From positions 1-64,000 of the forward strand of contig JACRPA010000003.1 of assembly GCA_016214145.1 (NCBI GenBank): a stretch of DNA of 64,000 bases, read 5' to 3'. Below are positions 1 to 9,712 of the stretch, one piece after another (position 1 is the stretch's first letter; each line of letters begins with the position of its first letter). Origin of the DNA: Rhodocyclales bacterium. GTDB lineage: Bacteria > Pseudomonadota > Gammaproteobacteria > Burkholderiales > Rhodocyclaceae. The notes beneath the pieces are model-generated. The model made no database searches. It saw only the letters and a list, made by a program, of their open reading frames with translations, and was not told the origin of the DNA. A program made the position numbers and the translations under genes.

Positions 1-169
<169 letters not shown>

Positions 170-219
170 AACTCCGACTGGCGCATGGTGCGCCGGCCAT
201 TGCTCTTTGGGAAACTGAC

Positions 220-531
220 ATGCAAAGCCAGAAAATCCGCATCCGCCTCAAGGCGTTCGATTATCGACTGATTGACCAGTCGGCCTTGGAGATCGTGGAG
301 ACGGCGAAGCGCACGGGTGCAGTCGTGCGCGGCCCGGTGCCGCTGCCGACGCGCATCGAGCGCTTCGACATACTGCGTTCGCCGCACGTAAACAAGACAT
401 CGCGCGACCAGTTCGAGATCCGCACCCATCTGCGCCTGATGGATATCATCGACCCGACCGACAAGACGGTTGACGCGTTGATGAAACTTGATCTGCCGGC
501 CGGAGTCGACGTCGAGATCAAGCTGCAGTAA
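220..531 (+). CDS. rpsJ: 30S ribosomal protein S10
   Basis: This 103-residue protein has the S10 family length and the family start '[19 protein letters not shown]'. S10 belongs to the head of the small subunit and, with NusB, also takes part in transcription antitermination (family knowledge). It opens the S10 operon. Only 50 bases separate it from tuf, too short for the long L4-binding leader known in E. coli, so any L4 feedback would have to act elsewhere. The start has a GGGAA-like ribosome site. Confidence 0.98.
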   Translation: MQSQKIRIRLKAFDYRLIDQSALEIVETAKRTGAVVRGPVPLPTRIERFDILRSPHVNKTSRDQFEIRTHLRLMDIIDPTDKTVDALMKLDLPAGVDVEIKLQ

Positions 532-628
532 AGCTTTATGCCGCGACCGGAGCAGTGGCCGCAACGTTGTTTCGATTGTTGTTTGTTAATAGGTCCCGGT
601 CAATCGCAACCGGGGATAGGAGAATAAA

Positions 629-1267
629 ATGAGTCTGGGCCTTGTCGGACGCAAGGTCGGCATGACGCGTATCTTTACCGACGATGGTGAAACCATCCCG
701 GTGACGGTACTTGACGTGTCGAACAATCGCGTCACGCAAATCAAGACGCCTGAAGCCGACGGCTACGCCGCGGTGCAGGTGACCTACGGCAAACGCCGCG
801 CCAGCCGTGTGAGCAAGCCGGCTGCCGGGCATCTCGCCAAGGCCGGCGTCGAAGCCGGCCATGTCCTCAAGGAATTTCGTATCGCGGCCGATCAGCTCGC
901 CAACTTCAAGGCGGGTGACGTGATTGGCGTGACGATTTTCCAGCCGGGCCAGAAGGTGGACGTGACCGGCACCACATTGGGCAAAGGTTTTTCCGGCGCC
1001 ATCAAGCGTCACCACTTCTCGTCTAACCGGGCCAGCCACGGCAACTCCGTGTCGCACAACTCGGCGGGTTCGATCGGCATGAACCAGGATCCGGGCCGCG
1101 TTTTTCCTGGCAAAAAAATGGCCGGACACTTGGGCGACGCGCAGCGCACTATGCAGAACCTCGAAATCGTCCGCGTCGATGAGGCGCGCCAGCTGTTGCT
1201 CGTCAAGGGCGCCGTTCCCGGCAGCCGCGGCACCGACGTCGTGGTCCATCCGGCGGTCAAGGGCTAA
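629..1267 (+). CDS. rplC: 50S ribosomal protein L3
   Basis: The 212-residue product starts '[16 protein letters not shown]' and carries the conserved loop around '[18 protein letters not shown]' that reaches toward the peptidyl-transferase centre in known ribosomes. L3 is an early 23S assembly protein. The 97-base gap after rpsJ contains a small inverted repeat, CCCGGT-N8-ACCGGG (595-614), just before an AGGAG site. This is a possible leader hairpin for the rest of the operon, but no clear promoter is seen there. Confidence 0.98.
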   Translation: MSLGLVGRKVGMTRIFTDDGETIPVTVLDVSNNRVTQIKTPEADGYAAVQVTYGKRRASRVSKPAAGHLAKAGVEAGHVLKEFRIAADQLANFKAGDVIGVTIFQPGQKVDVTGTTLGKGFSGAIKRHHFSSNRASHGNSVSHNSAGSIGMNQDPGRVFPGKKMAGHLGDAQRTMQNLEIVRVDEARQLLLVKGAVPGSRGTDVVVHPAVKG

Positions 1268-1276
1268 GGGGGCGCG

Positions 1277-1897
1277 ATGGAACTCAAACTGATCAATGAA
1301 CAAGGCAAGGCCGCGTCGACCCTGCAGGCATCCGACGCGCTGTTCGGTCGCGACTACAACGAAGCCCTGGTGCATCAGGTCGTTGTTGCCTACCAGGCCA
1401 ATGCCCGCTCCGGCAACCGTGCGCAGAAGGACCGTGGCGAGGTCAGCCACACGACCAAGAAGCCGTGGCGTCAGAAGGGCACCGGCCGCGCTCGCGCCGG
1501 CATGTCCTCCAGCCCGCTGTGGCGTGGCGGCGGCCGCATCTTCCCGAATCGGCCGGACGAGAATTTCAGCCACAAGGTCAATCGCAAGATGTATCGCGCC
1601 GGACTGGCGGCGATTCTCTCGCAGTTGGCCCGCGAAGATCGCCTGGCCGTGATCGAGAATTTCTCGGTTGAATCGCCGAAAACCAAGCTGCTGGCGCAGA
1701 AGATCAAGGGCATGGGACTGGAGTCCGTGCTGGTGATCACCGATAACCTGGACGAGAACCTCTACCTGTCTTCGCGCAACCTGCCCAATGTCCTGGTGAT
1801 CGAGGTGAATGAAACCGATCCGATCTCGCTGGTTCGCTTCAAGAACGTGCTGCTGACCAAGGGTGCGGTGGCCAAGATGGAGGAGATGCTGGGATGA
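1277..1897 (+). CDS. rplD: 50S ribosomal protein L4
   Basis: The 206-residue protein contains the extended loop '[20 protein letters not shown]' that lines the nascent-peptide tunnel in characterised ribosomes. In E. coli L4 also represses its own operon; whether that holds here cannot be read from the sequence. The stop overlaps the rplW start by four bases (ATGA), which suggests translational coupling. Confidence 0.98.
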   Translation: MELKLINEQGKAASTLQASDALFGRDYNEALVHQVVVAYQANARSGNRAQKDRGEVSHTTKKPWRQKGTGRARAGMSSSPLWRGGGRIFPNRPDENFSHKVNRKMYRAGLAAILSQLAREDRLAVIENFSVESPKTKLLAQKIKGMGLESVLVITDNLDENLYLSSRNLPNVLVIEVNETDPISLVRFKNVLLTKGAVAKMEEMLG

Positions 1898-2199
1898 GCA
1901 CTTTCAACCAGGAACGTCTGCTGCAGGTCCTCGTCGCGCCGCAGATCTCCGAGAAGGCGACCTACGTCGCCGACAAGAACGAACAGGTGATCTTCATCGT
2001 TGCGCCGGACGCCACCAAGCCGGAGATCAAGGCCGCCGTCGAACTGCTCTTCAAGGTGCAGGTCGAGTCGGTGCAGGTCTCCAACCTGAAAGGCAAGGAA
2101 AAGCGCCACGGCCGCTTTGTCGGCCGCCGCAACGACGTCAGAAAAGCTTATGTCTGTCTTAAGCCTGGTCAGGAAATCAACTTCGCGGCGGGGGAGTAA
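1894..2199 (+). CDS. rplW: 50S ribosomal protein L23
   Basis: The 101-residue protein has the L23 pattern '[17 protein letters not shown]' and the basic loop '[20 protein letters not shown]'. L23 sits at the tunnel exit and docks trigger factor and SRP (family knowledge). It starts inside the rplD stop codon, and rplB follows three bases after its stop, so it is tightly embedded in the operon. Confidence 0.98.
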   Translation: MSTFNQERLLQVLVAPQISEKATYVADKNEQVIFIVAPDATKPEIKAAVELLFKVQVESVQVSNLKGKEKRHGRFVGRRNDVRKAYVCLKPGQEINFAAGE

Positions 2200-2202
2200 A
2201 CC

Positions 2203-3030
2203 ATGGCACTCGTTAAAGTCAAACCCACTTCCGCCGGTCGCCGCGCCGTCGTCAAGGTCGTCAATCCAGACCTGCACAAAGGTGCGCCGGTTGCCGCGCT
2301 GATCGAGAAGAAAAACAGCAAGGCAGGCCGCAACAACCACGGCCATATCACCACGCGGCATAAGGGCGGTGGCCACAAGCAGAATTACCGCATTGTGGAT
2401 TTCCGCCGCAACAAGGATGGCATCCCCGCCAATGTCGAGCGGCTCGAGTACGACCCGAACCGCAGTGCCAATCTGGCACTCCTCTGCTATGCCGACGGCG
2501 AACGTCGCTATATCGTGGCTCCCAAGGGAGTGGCGGTAGGTACGCAGGTGGTCAGCGGTTCCGAGGCCCCGATCAAGCCGGGCAACGCCCTGCCGCTGCG
2601 CAACATCCCGGTGGGCACCACCATCCACTGCATCGAAATGGTGCCCGGCAAGGGTGCCCAGCTGGCGCGCGCCGCTGGCACGTCGGTGCAACTTCTGGCG
2701 CGCGAAGGCAGCTACGCCCAGCTGCGCCTGCGGTCCGGCGAGATTCGCCGCGTGCACGTCGAATGCCGTGCGACGATAGGCGAGGTCGGCAACGAGGAAA
2801 ACAACCTGCGCTCCATCGGCAAGGCAGGCGCACAGCGGTGGCGCGGCATCCGCCCGACGGTGCGGGGCGTGGCGATGAACCCGATCGACCACCCGCACGG
2901 CGGCGGCGAAGGCAAGACCGCGGCCGGCCGCGATCCGGTCAGCCCGTGGGGCACGCCGACAAAAGGTTACCGCACGCGCCGCAACAAGCGCACGGACAGC
3001 ATGATCGTCCAGCGCCGACACAAGAAATAA
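2203..3030 (+). CDS. rplB: 50S ribosomal protein L2
   Basis: This full-length 275-residue L2 includes the near-invariant segment '[20 protein letters not shown]' with the histidine region close to the peptidyl-transferase centre, and the C-terminal '[18 protein letters not shown]'. L2 is needed for subunit association and tRNA binding. The gene follows rplW after three bases and precedes rpsS with an AGAGG ribosome site. Confidence 0.98.
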   Translation: MALVKVKPTSAGRRAVVKVVNPDLHKGAPVAALIEKKNSKAGRNNHGHITTRHKGGGHKQNYRIVDFRRNKDGIPANVERLEYDPNRSANLALLCYADGERRYIVAPKGVAVGTQVVSGSEAPIKPGNALPLRNIPVGTTIHCIEMVPGKGAQLARAAGTSVQLLAREGSYAQLRLRSGEIRRVHVECRATIGEVGNEENNLRSIGKAGAQRWRGIRPTVRGVAMNPIDHPHGGGEGKTAAGRDPVSPWGTPTKGYRTRRNKRTDSMIVQRRHKK

Positions 3031-3040
3031 GAGGTGAAGC

Positions 3041-3325
3041 ATGGCACGTTCAGTTAAGAAAGGCCCGTTCGTCGACGCCCACCTGGAAAAGAAGGTGGAA
3101 ACGTCGCGCGCCACCAACGACAAGCGCCCGATCAAGACCTGGTCGCGGCGCTCCACCGTCCTGCCGGATTTCGTCGGCCTGACCATTGCCGTGCATAACG
3201 GCAAGCAGCATATTCCGGTGTATATCTCGGAAAACATGGTCGGCCACAAGCTCGGCGAGTTCGCCCTGACGCGCACGTTCAAGGGCCATACCGCCGGCAC
3301 AAAAAAAGCCGTGGTCAAGAAGTAA
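3041..3325 (+). CDS. rpsS: 30S ribosomal protein S19
   Basis: The 94-residue protein starts '[20 protein letters not shown]', the S19 signature, and ends with the basic tail '[13 protein letters not shown]'. S19 forms a complex with S13 in the head of the small subunit. Gene order rplB-rpsS-rplV is the normal S10 operon order. Confidence 0.98.
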   Translation: MARSVKKGPFVDAHLEKKVETSRATNDKRPIKTWSRRSTVLPDFVGLTIAVHNGKQHIPVYISENMVGHKLGEFALTRTFKGHTAGTKKAVVKK

Positions 3326-3334
3326 GGAGAGATG

Positions 3335-3691
3335 ATGGAAACCAATGCGACATTGCGTGGCGTCCGCCTCTCGGCGCAGAAAGGCCGGCTCGTCGCCGAC
3401 CAGATCCGAGGCTTGCCGGTCGACCAGGCGCTCAACGTCCTGACGTTCTCGCCCAAGAAGGGTGCCAAGATCATCAAGAAGGTGCTCGAGTCGGCCATCG
3501 CCAACGCCGAGCACAATGACGGTGCCGACATCGATACGTTGCAGGTCAGGACAATCCATGTTGAGCGGGGCACGGTGCTCAAGCGCTTCATGCCCCGCGC
3601 CAAGGGCCGCGGCTTCAAGATCCTCAAGCCGACCTGCCATATCTATGTCACCGTCGGTGACGCGCCGGCGAAGAAATCCGGAAGGAAGTAA
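3335..3691 (+). CDS. rplV: 50S ribosomal protein L22
   Basis: L22 of 118 residues, with the beta-hairpin region '[20 protein letters not shown]' that reaches the tunnel constriction and is the usual site of macrolide-resistance changes. The ORF track starts at a tandem ATG three bases upstream. The second ATG is better spaced from AGGAGA at 3325-3330 and gives the common family start 'METNA'. Confidence 0.97.
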   Translation: METNATLRGVRLSAQKGRLVADQIRGLPVDQALNVLTFSPKKGAKIIKKVLESAIANAEHNDGADIDTLQVRTIHVERGTVLKRFMPRAKGRGFKILKPTCHIYVTVGDAPAKKSGRK

Positions 3692-3700
3692 GGAGAAGCT

Positions 3701-4600
3701 ATGGGACAGAAGATACACCCGATCGGTTTCCGCCTCGCGGTCACACGCAACTGGGGCTCGCGCTGGTATGCCAACAGCAAGAACTTCCCGGGAATGCTCA
3801 ACGAAGACATTGAGGTGCGCGATTACCTGAAGAAGAAACTGGCGCATGCCTCGGTCGGCCGCGTCGTCATCGAGCGCCCGGCCAAGAACGCCCGCATCAC
3901 GGTGTATTCGGCCCGCCCTGGCGTCGTCATCGGCAAGAAGGGCGAGGATATCGAGCATCTGAAGGCGGACCTGCAGAAGATCATGGGCGTCCAGGTGCAT
4001 GTCAACATCGAGGAAATCCGCAAGCCGGAGACTGACGCACAGTTGATTGCAGACTCGATCGCCCAGCAGCTCGAGAAGCGCATCATGTTCCGCCGCGCCA
4101 TGAAGCGCGCCATGCAGAATGCCATGCGCCTCGGCGCTCAGGGTATCAAGATCATGAGCTCCGGTCGCCTGAACGGCGCCGAGATCGCCCGCCGCGAGTG
4201 GTACCGCGAAGGCCGCGTGCCGTTGCATACCCTGCGCGCTGATATCGATTACGGCACATCGGAAGCCAAGACCACTTACGGCATCATCGGCATCAAGGTG
4301 TGGGTGTTCAAGGGTGAGACGATGGCGCGCAACGAACAGCTGGCCGCCGCGCCGGAAGCCGCCCCCGCCGAGGAACCGGCGAAGAAGATGCGCAAGGCTC
4401 CGGCCCGTCCGGCCGTCAAGGCCGAAGGCGAAGGGGAGGCGAAGCCGGCCGCCAAGCCGCGTGTGCCGCGCAAGCCCGCCACCAAGTCTGCCGAAACCAA
4501 GCCGGAGGCCGCTCCCGCGGGCGAGGCTGCCGTGCCGGCCAAGGCGCCTGCCAAACGCGTGCGCAAGCCAGCCGCGCCCAAGGCAGAAGGTAAGGAGTAA
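3701..4600 (+). CDS. rpsC: 30S ribosomal protein S3 with long Ala/Lys/Pro tail
   Basis: The first ~225 residues are ordinary S3, including the type II KH motif '[18 protein letters not shown]' and '[13 protein letters not shown]'. S3 lies at the mRNA entry tunnel. At 299 residues it is longer than the roughly 230-residue E. coli protein. The last ~75 residues are low complexity, rich in Ala, Lys, Pro and Glu with repeats such as '[18 protein letters not shown]'. This tail is probably disordered and surface-exposed near the mRNA entry; its role is unknown. Confidence 0.97.
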   Translation: MGQKIHPIGFRLAVTRNWGSRWYANSKNFPGMLNEDIEVRDYLKKKLAHASVGRVVIERPAKNARITVYSARPGVVIGKKGEDIEHLKADLQKIMGVQVHVNIEEIRKPETDAQLIADSIAQQLEKRIMFRRAMKRAMQNAMRLGAQGIKIMSSGRLNGAEIARREWYREGRVPLHTLRADIDYGTSEAKTTYGIIGIKVWVFKGETMARNEQLAAAPEAAPAEEPAKKMRKAPARPAVKAEGEGEAKPAAKPRVPRKPATKSAETKPEAAPAGEAAVPAKAPAKRVRKPAAPKAEGKE

Positions 4601-4605
4601 GAGTC

Positions 4606-5019
4606 ATGCTGCAACCAGCACGCAGGAAATACCGCAAGGAACAGAAGGGCCGCAACAAGGGCATCGCCACGCGCGGCACCAAGGTGAGCTTTGGCGAATA
4701 CGGCCTCAAGGCCATCGGCCGCGGCCGCCTCACGGCGCGCCAGATCGAAGCCGCCCGCCGCGCCATGACGCGTCATATCAAGCGCGGCGGCCGCATCTGG
4801 ATACGCATTTTCCCCGACAAGCCGATTTCGCAGAAGCCGGCAGAGGTGAGGATGGGCAACGGCAAGGGCAACCCGGAGTACTACGTCGCCGAGATACAGC
4901 CGGGCAAGGTGATTTACGAAATGGATGGGGTGGACGAGACGCTGGCTCGCGAGGCTTTTGCGCTGGCCGCGGCCAAGCTGCCGATAGAGACGACGTTCGT
5001 CGTGCGCCAGGTGGGGTGA
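4606..5019 (+). CDS. rplP: 50S ribosomal protein L16
   Basis: The 137-residue protein has the L16 signature '[20 protein letters not shown]' followed by '[13 protein letters not shown]'. L16 helps shape the A site of the large subunit. It starts five bases after the rpsC stop and ends two bases before the rpmC start. Confidence 0.98.
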   Translation: MLQPARRKYRKEQKGRNKGIATRGTKVSFGEYGLKAIGRGRLTARQIEAARRAMTRHIKRGGRIWIRIFPDKPISQKPAEVRMGNGKGNPEYYVAEIQPGKVIYEMDGVDETLAREAFALAAAKLPIETTFVVRQVG

Positions 5020-5021
5020 TC

Positions 5022-5216
5022 ATGAAAGCGAATGAACTCAGGGCCAAGGACACGGCCGATCTGAACAAGGAACTGCTGGAATTGCGCAAAGCACAATTCT
5101 CGCTGCGAATGCAGGTTTCGACTCAGCAACTGCAGAACACCAGCCAGATCGGCAAGGTGCGCAAGGATATTGCGCGCGTGAAAACCCTCTTGCGTGAAAA
5201 GGCGGCAGCAAAATGA
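5022..5216 (+). CDS. rpmC: 50S ribosomal protein L29
   Basis: This 64-residue gene is missing from the ORF track except as the tail of a longer shadow ORF. It starts with ATG at 5022 and reads '[20 protein letters not shown]', a typical L29 helical hairpin, with '[17 protein letters not shown]'. The stop TGA lies in the rpsQ start (ATGA overlap at 5213-5216), indicating coupling. L29 lies next to L23 at the tunnel exit. Confidence 0.97.
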   Translation: MKANELRAKDTADLNKELLELRKAQFSLRMQVSTQQLQNTSQIGKVRKDIARVKTLLREKAAAK

Positions 5217-5479
5217 GCGAGGCAACCCAGAAAGTGCGACGCACCCTGACCGGTCGCATCGTCAGCGACAAGATGCAGAAAACCGTTACGGTCCTGGTTG
5301 AGCGCCGGGTCAAGCACCCGATCGGCAAGATCGTCACCCGTTCCCGCAAGTACGCTGCCCATATCGAGGGCCTCGAGGCGGGCGCCGGCGACGTCGTGCA
5401 GATCGAGGAATGCGCCCCTGTTTCCAAGACCAAGGCTTGGCGCGTGACACGCGTGGTGGAGAAGTCCCGCGCGATTTAA
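5213..5479 (+). CDS. rpsQ: 30S ribosomal protein S17
   Basis: The 88-residue S17 has the OB-fold signature '[20 protein letters not shown]'. It is a primary 16S-binding protein. It is the last gene of the S10 operon: a 182-base gap with a promoter separates it from rplN. Confidence 0.98.
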   Translation: MSEATQKVRRTLTGRIVSDKMQKTVTVLVERRVKHPIGKIVTRSRKYAAHIEGLEAGAGDVVQIEECAPVSKTKAWRVTRVVEKSRAI

Positions 5480-5486
5480 TTTGTTC

Positions 5487-5522
5487 GGCCATGTTTACAT
5501 GGCCGGCGAATTTCGCTAGAAT
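5487..5522 (+). promoter_or_regulatory. Sigma70 promoter of the spc operon, overlapping a palindrome
   Basis: TTTACA (5494-5499) and TAGAAT (5517-5522) are separated by 17 bases, a near-consensus sigma70 promoter about 140 bases before rplN. The -35 box lies in the loop of a perfect inverted repeat, GGCCATG-TTTA-CATGGCC (5487-5504). The repeat could be an operator or a weak end hairpin of the S10 transcript; no T-run follows it. The transcribed leader has a further hairpin, AACCC-AGAC-GGGTT (5601-5614). Confidence 0.8.
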
Positions 5523-5661
5523 ACACGGCTCTTTTCTTCGTTCGGCGCCAGCATTGGTACTGAACGGATTTTATGCCTGACTGGTTCGCTGGTCGGGTCC
5601 AACCCAGACGGGTTCCAAGACTGACCGCGGCTCATGCTGCGATTAAGTTGGAGATTGAAAA

Positions 5662-6030
5662 ATGATTCAAATGCAGACGGTGCTGAATGTCGCCGATAAC
5701 ACAGGCGCGCGTTCTGTCATGTGCATCAAGGTGCTGGGCGGCTCCAAGCGCCGCTACGCCGGCATCGGCGATGTGATCAAGGTGAGCATCAAGGATGCCG
5801 CACCGCGCGGTCGCGTCAAGAAGGGCGAGGTCTATAGCGCCGTGGTGGTGCGTACCGCGAAGGGCGTGCGCCGCCCGGACGGCTCGGTTGTCAAGTTCGA
5901 CGGCAATGCCGCAGTGCTGCTCAACAACAAGCTCGAGCCGATCGGCACGCGCATCTTCGGCCCGGTGACGCGCGAACTGCGCAACGAGCGCTTCATGAAG
6001 ATCGTCTCCCTGGCGCCCGAAGTTCTCTGA
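5662..6030 (+). CDS. rplN: 50S ribosomal protein L14
   Basis: The 122-residue protein has '[20 protein letters not shown]' and '[20 protein letters not shown]', both characteristic of L14, which forms inter-subunit bridges. It is the first gene of the spc operon and has a GGAG ribosome site at about -9. Confidence 0.98.
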   Translation: MIQMQTVLNVADNTGARSVMCIKVLGGSKRRYAGIGDVIKVSIKDAAPRGRVKKGEVYSAVVVRTAKGVRRPDGSVVKFDGNAAVLLNNKLEPIGTRIFGPVTRELRNERFMKIVSLAPEVL

Positions 6031-6041
6031 GGATTCAGGCC

Positions 6042-6359
6042 ATGAACAAAATTCGCAAGGGCGACGACGTCATCGTCATCGCCGGCAAGGACAAGGGCAA
6101 GCGCGGCGCCGTGCTGCGCCGCTACGAAGATGAGCGCGTGCTCGTCGAGGGCGTGAACAAGGTCAAGCGGCACACCCGGCCGAACCCCGTCAAAGGGCAG
6201 CCCGGCGGCATTCTGGAGAAGGAAATGCCGATTCATGTTTCAAACGTGGCTCTGATCAACCCGGCCACGCAGAAGGCCGACCGAATCGGCTTCAAAACGC
6301 TGGACGACGGCCGCAAGGTCCGCATGTTCAAGTCGAACGGCGAAACCGTGGAAGCGTAA
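6042..6359 (+). CDS. rplX: 50S ribosomal protein L24
   Basis: This 105-residue protein starts with a KOW motif, '[20 protein letters not shown]', and continues with '[14 protein letters not shown]'. L24 is an assembly initiator for the large subunit. It follows rplN after 11 bases. Confidence 0.98.
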   Translation: MNKIRKGDDVIVIAGKDKGKRGAVLRRYEDERVLVEGVNKVKRHTRPNPVKGQPGGILEKEMPIHVSNVALINPATQKADRIGFKTLDDGRKVRMFKSNGETVEA

Positions 6360-6369
6360 GGAAAGACTT

Positions 6370-6909
6370 ATGGCGCGCTTGCAGGAATACTATAAACAGA
6401 CCGTGATGGCCGATCTGACCAAGAAATTCGGCTACAAGTCGGTCATGGAAGTTCCCCGCATCACCAAGATCACGCTCAACATGGGCGTGGGCGAGGCAGT
6501 CGGCGACAAGAAGGTGCTCGAGCACGCGGTGGGCGACATGACCAAGATTGCCGGACAGAAGCCTGTCACGACCAAATCGAAGAAGTCCATTGCCGGTTTC
6601 AAGATCCGAGAAGGTTACCCAATCGGCTGCATGGTCACATTGCGCGGTGGCCGCATGTATGAGTTTCTCGACCGTTTGGTCAGCGTTGCCCTGCCGCGCA
6701 TCCGAGACTTTCGCGGCATTTCGGGCAAGTCATTCGACGGCCGCGGCAACTACAACCTGGGCGTCAAGGAGCAGATCATCTTCCCGGAGATTGAGTATGA
6801 CAAGATCGACGCCCTGCGCGGCATGAACATCAGCATCACGACAACCGCGAAGACCGACGAAGAAGCCAAGGCGCTTCTCGCCGCCTTCAAATTCCCCTTC
6901 AAGAACTGA
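6370..6909 (+). CDS. rplE: 50S ribosomal protein L5
   Basis: The 179-residue protein carries '[20 protein letters not shown]' and '[20 protein letters not shown]', the L5 signatures. L5 binds 5S rRNA and contacts the P-site tRNA. It is preceded by a GGAAAG ribosome site. Confidence 0.98.
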   Translation: MARLQEYYKQTVMADLTKKFGYKSVMEVPRITKITLNMGVGEAVGDKKVLEHAVGDMTKIAGQKPVTTKSKKSIAGFKIREGYPIGCMVTLRGGRMYEFLDRLVSVALPRIRDFRGISGKSFDGRGNYNLGVKEQIIFPEIEYDKIDALRGMNISITTTAKTDEEAKALLAAFKFPFKN

Positions 6910-6916
6910 GGGAAAC

Positions 6917-7222
6917 ATGGCGAAACTTGCACTCAAGAATCGCGAAGCCAAGCGCGCCAAGACGGTGGCCAAATACGCCGCCAAGCGCGCCGAACTGCTC
7001 GCCACCATCAACAATGCCAGGCTCTCCGACGAGGAGCGTATGGAGGCGCGGCTGAAGTTTCAGCAACTGCCGCGCAATTCCAGCCCGGTGCGACAGCGCA
7101 ACCGTTGCGAGTTGACCGGCCGTCCGCGCGGATACTTCCGCAAATTCGGTCTTTGCCGCAACAAGCTGCGCGAAGTGGCCATGCGCGGCGAAGTGCCCGG
7201 CATGATCAAGGCCAGCTGGTAA
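6917..7222 (+). CDS. rpsN: 30S ribosomal protein S14 (long, zinc-free type)
   Basis: At 101 residues this is the long S14 form. The C-terminal core '[20 protein letters not shown]' lacks the CxxC pairs of the short zinc form, so it should not need zinc. S14 is a late head protein of the small subunit. It lies between rplE and rpsH as usual. Confidence 0.98.
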   Translation: MAKLALKNREAKRAKTVAKYAAKRAELLATINNARLSDEERMEARLKFQQLPRNSSPVRQRNRCELTGRPRGYFRKFGLCRNKLREVAMRGEVPGMIKASW

Positions 7223-7235
7223 GAGGAGATCGAGA

Positions 7236-7631
7236 ATGAGCATGACTGACCCGGTCGCCGATATGCTGACGCGCATCCGCAATGCGCAGATGGCCCAGAA
7301 AAACTCCGTTGCCATGCCATCATCCAAGCTCAAGGTGGCCATTGCCGCCGTGCTGAAGGACGAGGGCTATATCGACGATTTCGCCGTGCGCGACGCTGAA
7401 GGCAAGTCGCAGCTGGACATCGCCCTAAAGTACTATGCCGGTCGTCCGGTGATCGAGCGCATCGAACGGATCTCGCGCCCCGGCCTGCGTGTCTACAAAG
7501 GCTCGGGCGACCTGCCCCGCGTGATGAACGGCCTGGGCATCGCCATCGTTTCGACGCCCAAGGGCGTCATGACCGACCGCCGCGCCCGTGCCACCAATGT
7601 CGGTGGCGAAGTGCTGTGCATCGTGGCGTAA
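7236..7631 (+). CDS. rpsH: 30S ribosomal protein S8
   Basis: The 131-residue protein contains '[18 protein letters not shown]' and '[20 protein letters not shown]', typical of S8. S8 is a primary 16S-binding protein and in E. coli represses the spc operon by binding the rplE region (family knowledge). A second in-frame ATG lies two codons in; the first is better spaced from AGAGGAG. Confidence 0.98.
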   Translation: MSMTDPVADMLTRIRNAQMAQKNSVAMPSSKLKVAIAAVLKDEGYIDDFAVRDAEGKSQLDIALKYYAGRPVIERIERISRPGLRVYKGSGDLPRVMNGLGIAIVSTPKGVMTDRRARATNVGGEVLCIVA

Positions 7632-7641
7632 GGAGAGAGCG

Positions 7642-8175
7642 ATGTCACGTATTGCAAAATATCCGGTCGAACTTCCCAAGGGTGTGGATATCACTCTGAC
7701 GGCGGCCGAAATCAGCGTCAAGGGCCCGCTCGGCACGCTCAAGCAGGCGGTGCATCCGGCGGTCAGCATTGAACGCGACGGCGACAAGCTGCAGTGCAAG
7801 GCTGTGGCGGGTGTCGAAAACGGCAGCGCCCATTCCGGCACGATGCGAGCCCTGCTGGCCAACATGGTGACGGGCGTCACCAAGGGGTTCGAAAGGAAAC
7901 TGACCCTGGTCGGCGTCGGCTACCGCGCCCAGGCGCAGGGTGCCAAACTCAACCTTACACTGGGCTTCTCGCACCCGGTGGTGCATGACATGCCTGCCGG
8001 CATCAAGGTGGAAACGCCCTCGCAGACGGAAATCATCATCAAGGGCATCGACAAGCAGGTCGTGGGTCAGGTGGCGGCCGAAGTGCGCGGCTATCGCCCG
8101 CCGGAGCCTTACAAGGGCAAGGGCGTGCGCTACGCGGACGAGGTCATCGTTCTGAAAGAAACGAAGAAGAAGTAA
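7642..8175 (+). CDS. rplF: 50S ribosomal protein L6
   Basis: The ORF track extends this frame 54 bases into rpsH. The real start is the ATG at 7642, 7 bases after AAGGAGAG, giving 177 residues starting '[15 protein letters not shown]'. The C-terminal motif '[16 protein letters not shown]' is diagnostic of L6, which lies near the factor-binding site of the large subunit. Confidence 0.97.
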   Translation: MSRIAKYPVELPKGVDITLTAAEISVKGPLGTLKQAVHPAVSIERDGDKLQCKAVAGVENGSAHSGTMRALLANMVTGVTKGFERKLTLVGVGYRAQAQGAKLNLTLGFSHPVVHDMPAGIKVETPSQTEIIIKGIDKQVVGQVAAEVRGYRPPEPYKGKGVRYADEVIVLKETKKK

Positions 8176-8185
8176 GGGTACCGCA

Positions 8186-8539
8186 ATGGACAAAAAGCAG
8201 GCGCGTTTGCGCAGAGCTCGCAAAACTCGAGCCAAGATTGCCGAACTCAAGGTGGTGCGCCTTTGCGTGCATCGCTCCAACAGCCACATCTATGCCCAGA
8301 TCATCGACGGCGCCGGCGCGAAGGTGCTGGCGGCCGCCTCGACGGTCGAAGAGGGTGTACGCAAGCAGGCGCCCAGCGGCGGCAACGTCAAGGCGGCCAC
8401 TCTGGTCGGCAAGCTGATCGCCGAGCGTGCCAAGGCTGCCGGCGTCGAGACGGTTGCCTTCGACCGTTCCGGCTTGATGTACCACGGCCGTGTCAAGGCG
8501 CTGGCCGAAGCCGCGCGTGAAGGCGGACTCAAGTTCTAA
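8186..8539 (+). CDS. rplR: 50S ribosomal protein L18
   Basis: The 117-residue protein has the 5S rRNA-binding pattern '[17 protein letters not shown]' and ends '[17 protein letters not shown]'. L18 with L5 forms the 5S particle. It starts 10 bases after rplF. Confidence 0.98.
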   Translation: MDKKQARLRRARKTRAKIAELKVVRLCVHRSNSHIYAQIIDGAGAKVLAAASTVEEGVRKQAPSGGNVKAATLVGKLIAERAKAAGVETVAFDRSGLMYHGRVKALAEAAREGGLKF

Positions 8540-8551
8540 GCGAGGTTAGCA

Positions 8552-9076
8552 ATGGCAAAACCGCAGACAAGGAAACCGCAGGCGTCCGAAGAGCGTGATG
8601 ACGGCCTGCGCGAGAAGATGGTCTCCATCAACCGCGTCACCAAGGTGGTGAAGGGTGGCCGAATCCTCGGCTTCGCCGCACTCACCGTGGTCGGCGACGG
8701 CGACGGCAGCATCGGCATGGGCAAGGGCAAGTCCCGCGAAGTGCCCGTTGCCGTGCAGAAGGCGATGGAAGAAGCGCGCCGCAAGATGGTGAAGATTTCC
8801 CTCAAGAACGGCACGCTGCAGCATGCCGTGATCGGCGAGCACGGCGCTTCGCGCGTGTTGATGCAGCCGGCTTCGGCCGGTACCGGCATCATCGCCGGCG
8901 GCCCGATGCGCGCCGTCTTCGAAGTGATGGGCGTGACCGACGTACTGGCAAAGTGTCTCGGCTCGACCAACCCGTACAACGTGGTGCGCGCGACCCTCGA
9001 CGGGCTCACCAAGATGAGCACGCCGGCGGAAGTTGCGGCCAAGCGCGGCAAGACCGTCGAAGAGATCCAGAGGTAA
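8552..9076 (+). CDS. rpsE: 30S ribosomal protein S5
   Basis: This 174-residue protein holds the S5 signature '[20 protein letters not shown]' and the C-terminal lobe '[19 protein letters not shown]'. S5 borders the mRNA entry tunnel next to S3 and S4 and affects decoding accuracy. Confidence 0.98.
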   Translation: MAKPQTRKPQASEERDDGLREKMVSINRVTKVVKGGRILGFAALTVVGDGDGSIGMGKGKSREVPVAVQKAMEEARRKMVKISLKNGTLQHAVIGEHGASRVLMQPASAGTGIIAGGPMRAVFEVMGVTDVLAKCLGSTNPYNVVRATLDGLTKMSTPAEVAAKRGKTVEEIQR

Positions 9077-9079
9077 GCC

Positions 9080-9262
9080 ATGGCCGAGAAGAAAGTCAAA
9101 GTCACCCTGGTGAAGGGCCTGATGGGCACCAAGCAGGATCATCGCGCCACCGTGCGCGGTCTCGGACTCAAGCGTCGCAACCATACGGTGGAACTGGTGG
9201 ACACGCCGGCGGTGCGCGGCATGATCAACAAGGTCGCCTACCTCGTGAAGTGTGAGGGCTAA
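9080..9262 (+). CDS. rpmD: 50S ribosomal protein L30
   Basis: The 60-residue protein reads '[20 protein letters not shown]' and '[13 protein letters not shown]', the bacterial L30 pattern. It lies three bases after rpsE, and its stop codon abuts the rplO ATG, so the three genes are tightly packed. Confidence 0.97.
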   Translation: MAEKKVKVTLVKGLMGTKQDHRATVRGLGLKRRNHTVELVDTPAVRGMINKVAYLVKCEG

Positions 9263-9700
9263 ATGGAACTGAACAATCTCAAACCAGCGGCCGGCGCCAA
9301 GCACGCCAAGCGCCGTGTCGGACGCGGCATCGGCAGCGGACTCGGCAAGACGGCCGGTCGCGGCCACAAGGGCCAGACGTCCCGCGCCGGCGGTTTCCAC
9401 AAGGTCGGCTTCGAGGGCGGCCAGATGCCGCTGCAGCGCCGCCTTCCCAAGCGCGGCTTCGTCTCTCTGACGCGTGCGCGCAATATCGAGGTGCGCCTAT
9501 CCGATCTGGAGAAGCTGCCGGTTGGCGAGATTGACCTGCTGGTGCTCAAGCAGGCCGGTGTTGTGCCGGGCGATGCGCTTTCGGCCAAGGTCATCCTGTC
9601 GGGGAAGCTGACCAAGAAGGTCGCGCTGAAGGGCGTCGGCGCCACCAAGGGCGCCAAGGCCGCCATCGAAGCCGCCGGCGGCAGCGTCGCAGCGGAGTAA
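9263..9700 (+). CDS. rplO: 50S ribosomal protein L15
   Basis: The 145-residue protein has the glycine-rich N-terminal region '[20 protein letters not shown]' and '[18 protein letters not shown]', which define L15, a late assembly protein of the large subunit. Its ATG follows directly on the rpmD stop. Confidence 0.98.
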   Translation: MELNNLKPAAGAKHAKRRVGRGIGSGLGKTAGRGHKGQTSRAGGFHKVGFEGGQMPLQRRLPKRGFVSLTRARNIEVRLSDLEKLPVGEIDLLVLKQAGVVPGDALSAKVILSGKLTKKVALKGVGATKGAKAAIEAAGGSVAAE

Positions 9701-9712
9701 TCGGGAAACGTC

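Noticed and set aside
5487-5504. Hairpin after rpsQ as the S10 operon terminator
   Set aside because: No T-run follows and the -35 box occupies the loop, so it was described as a promoter-overlapping palindrome instead.
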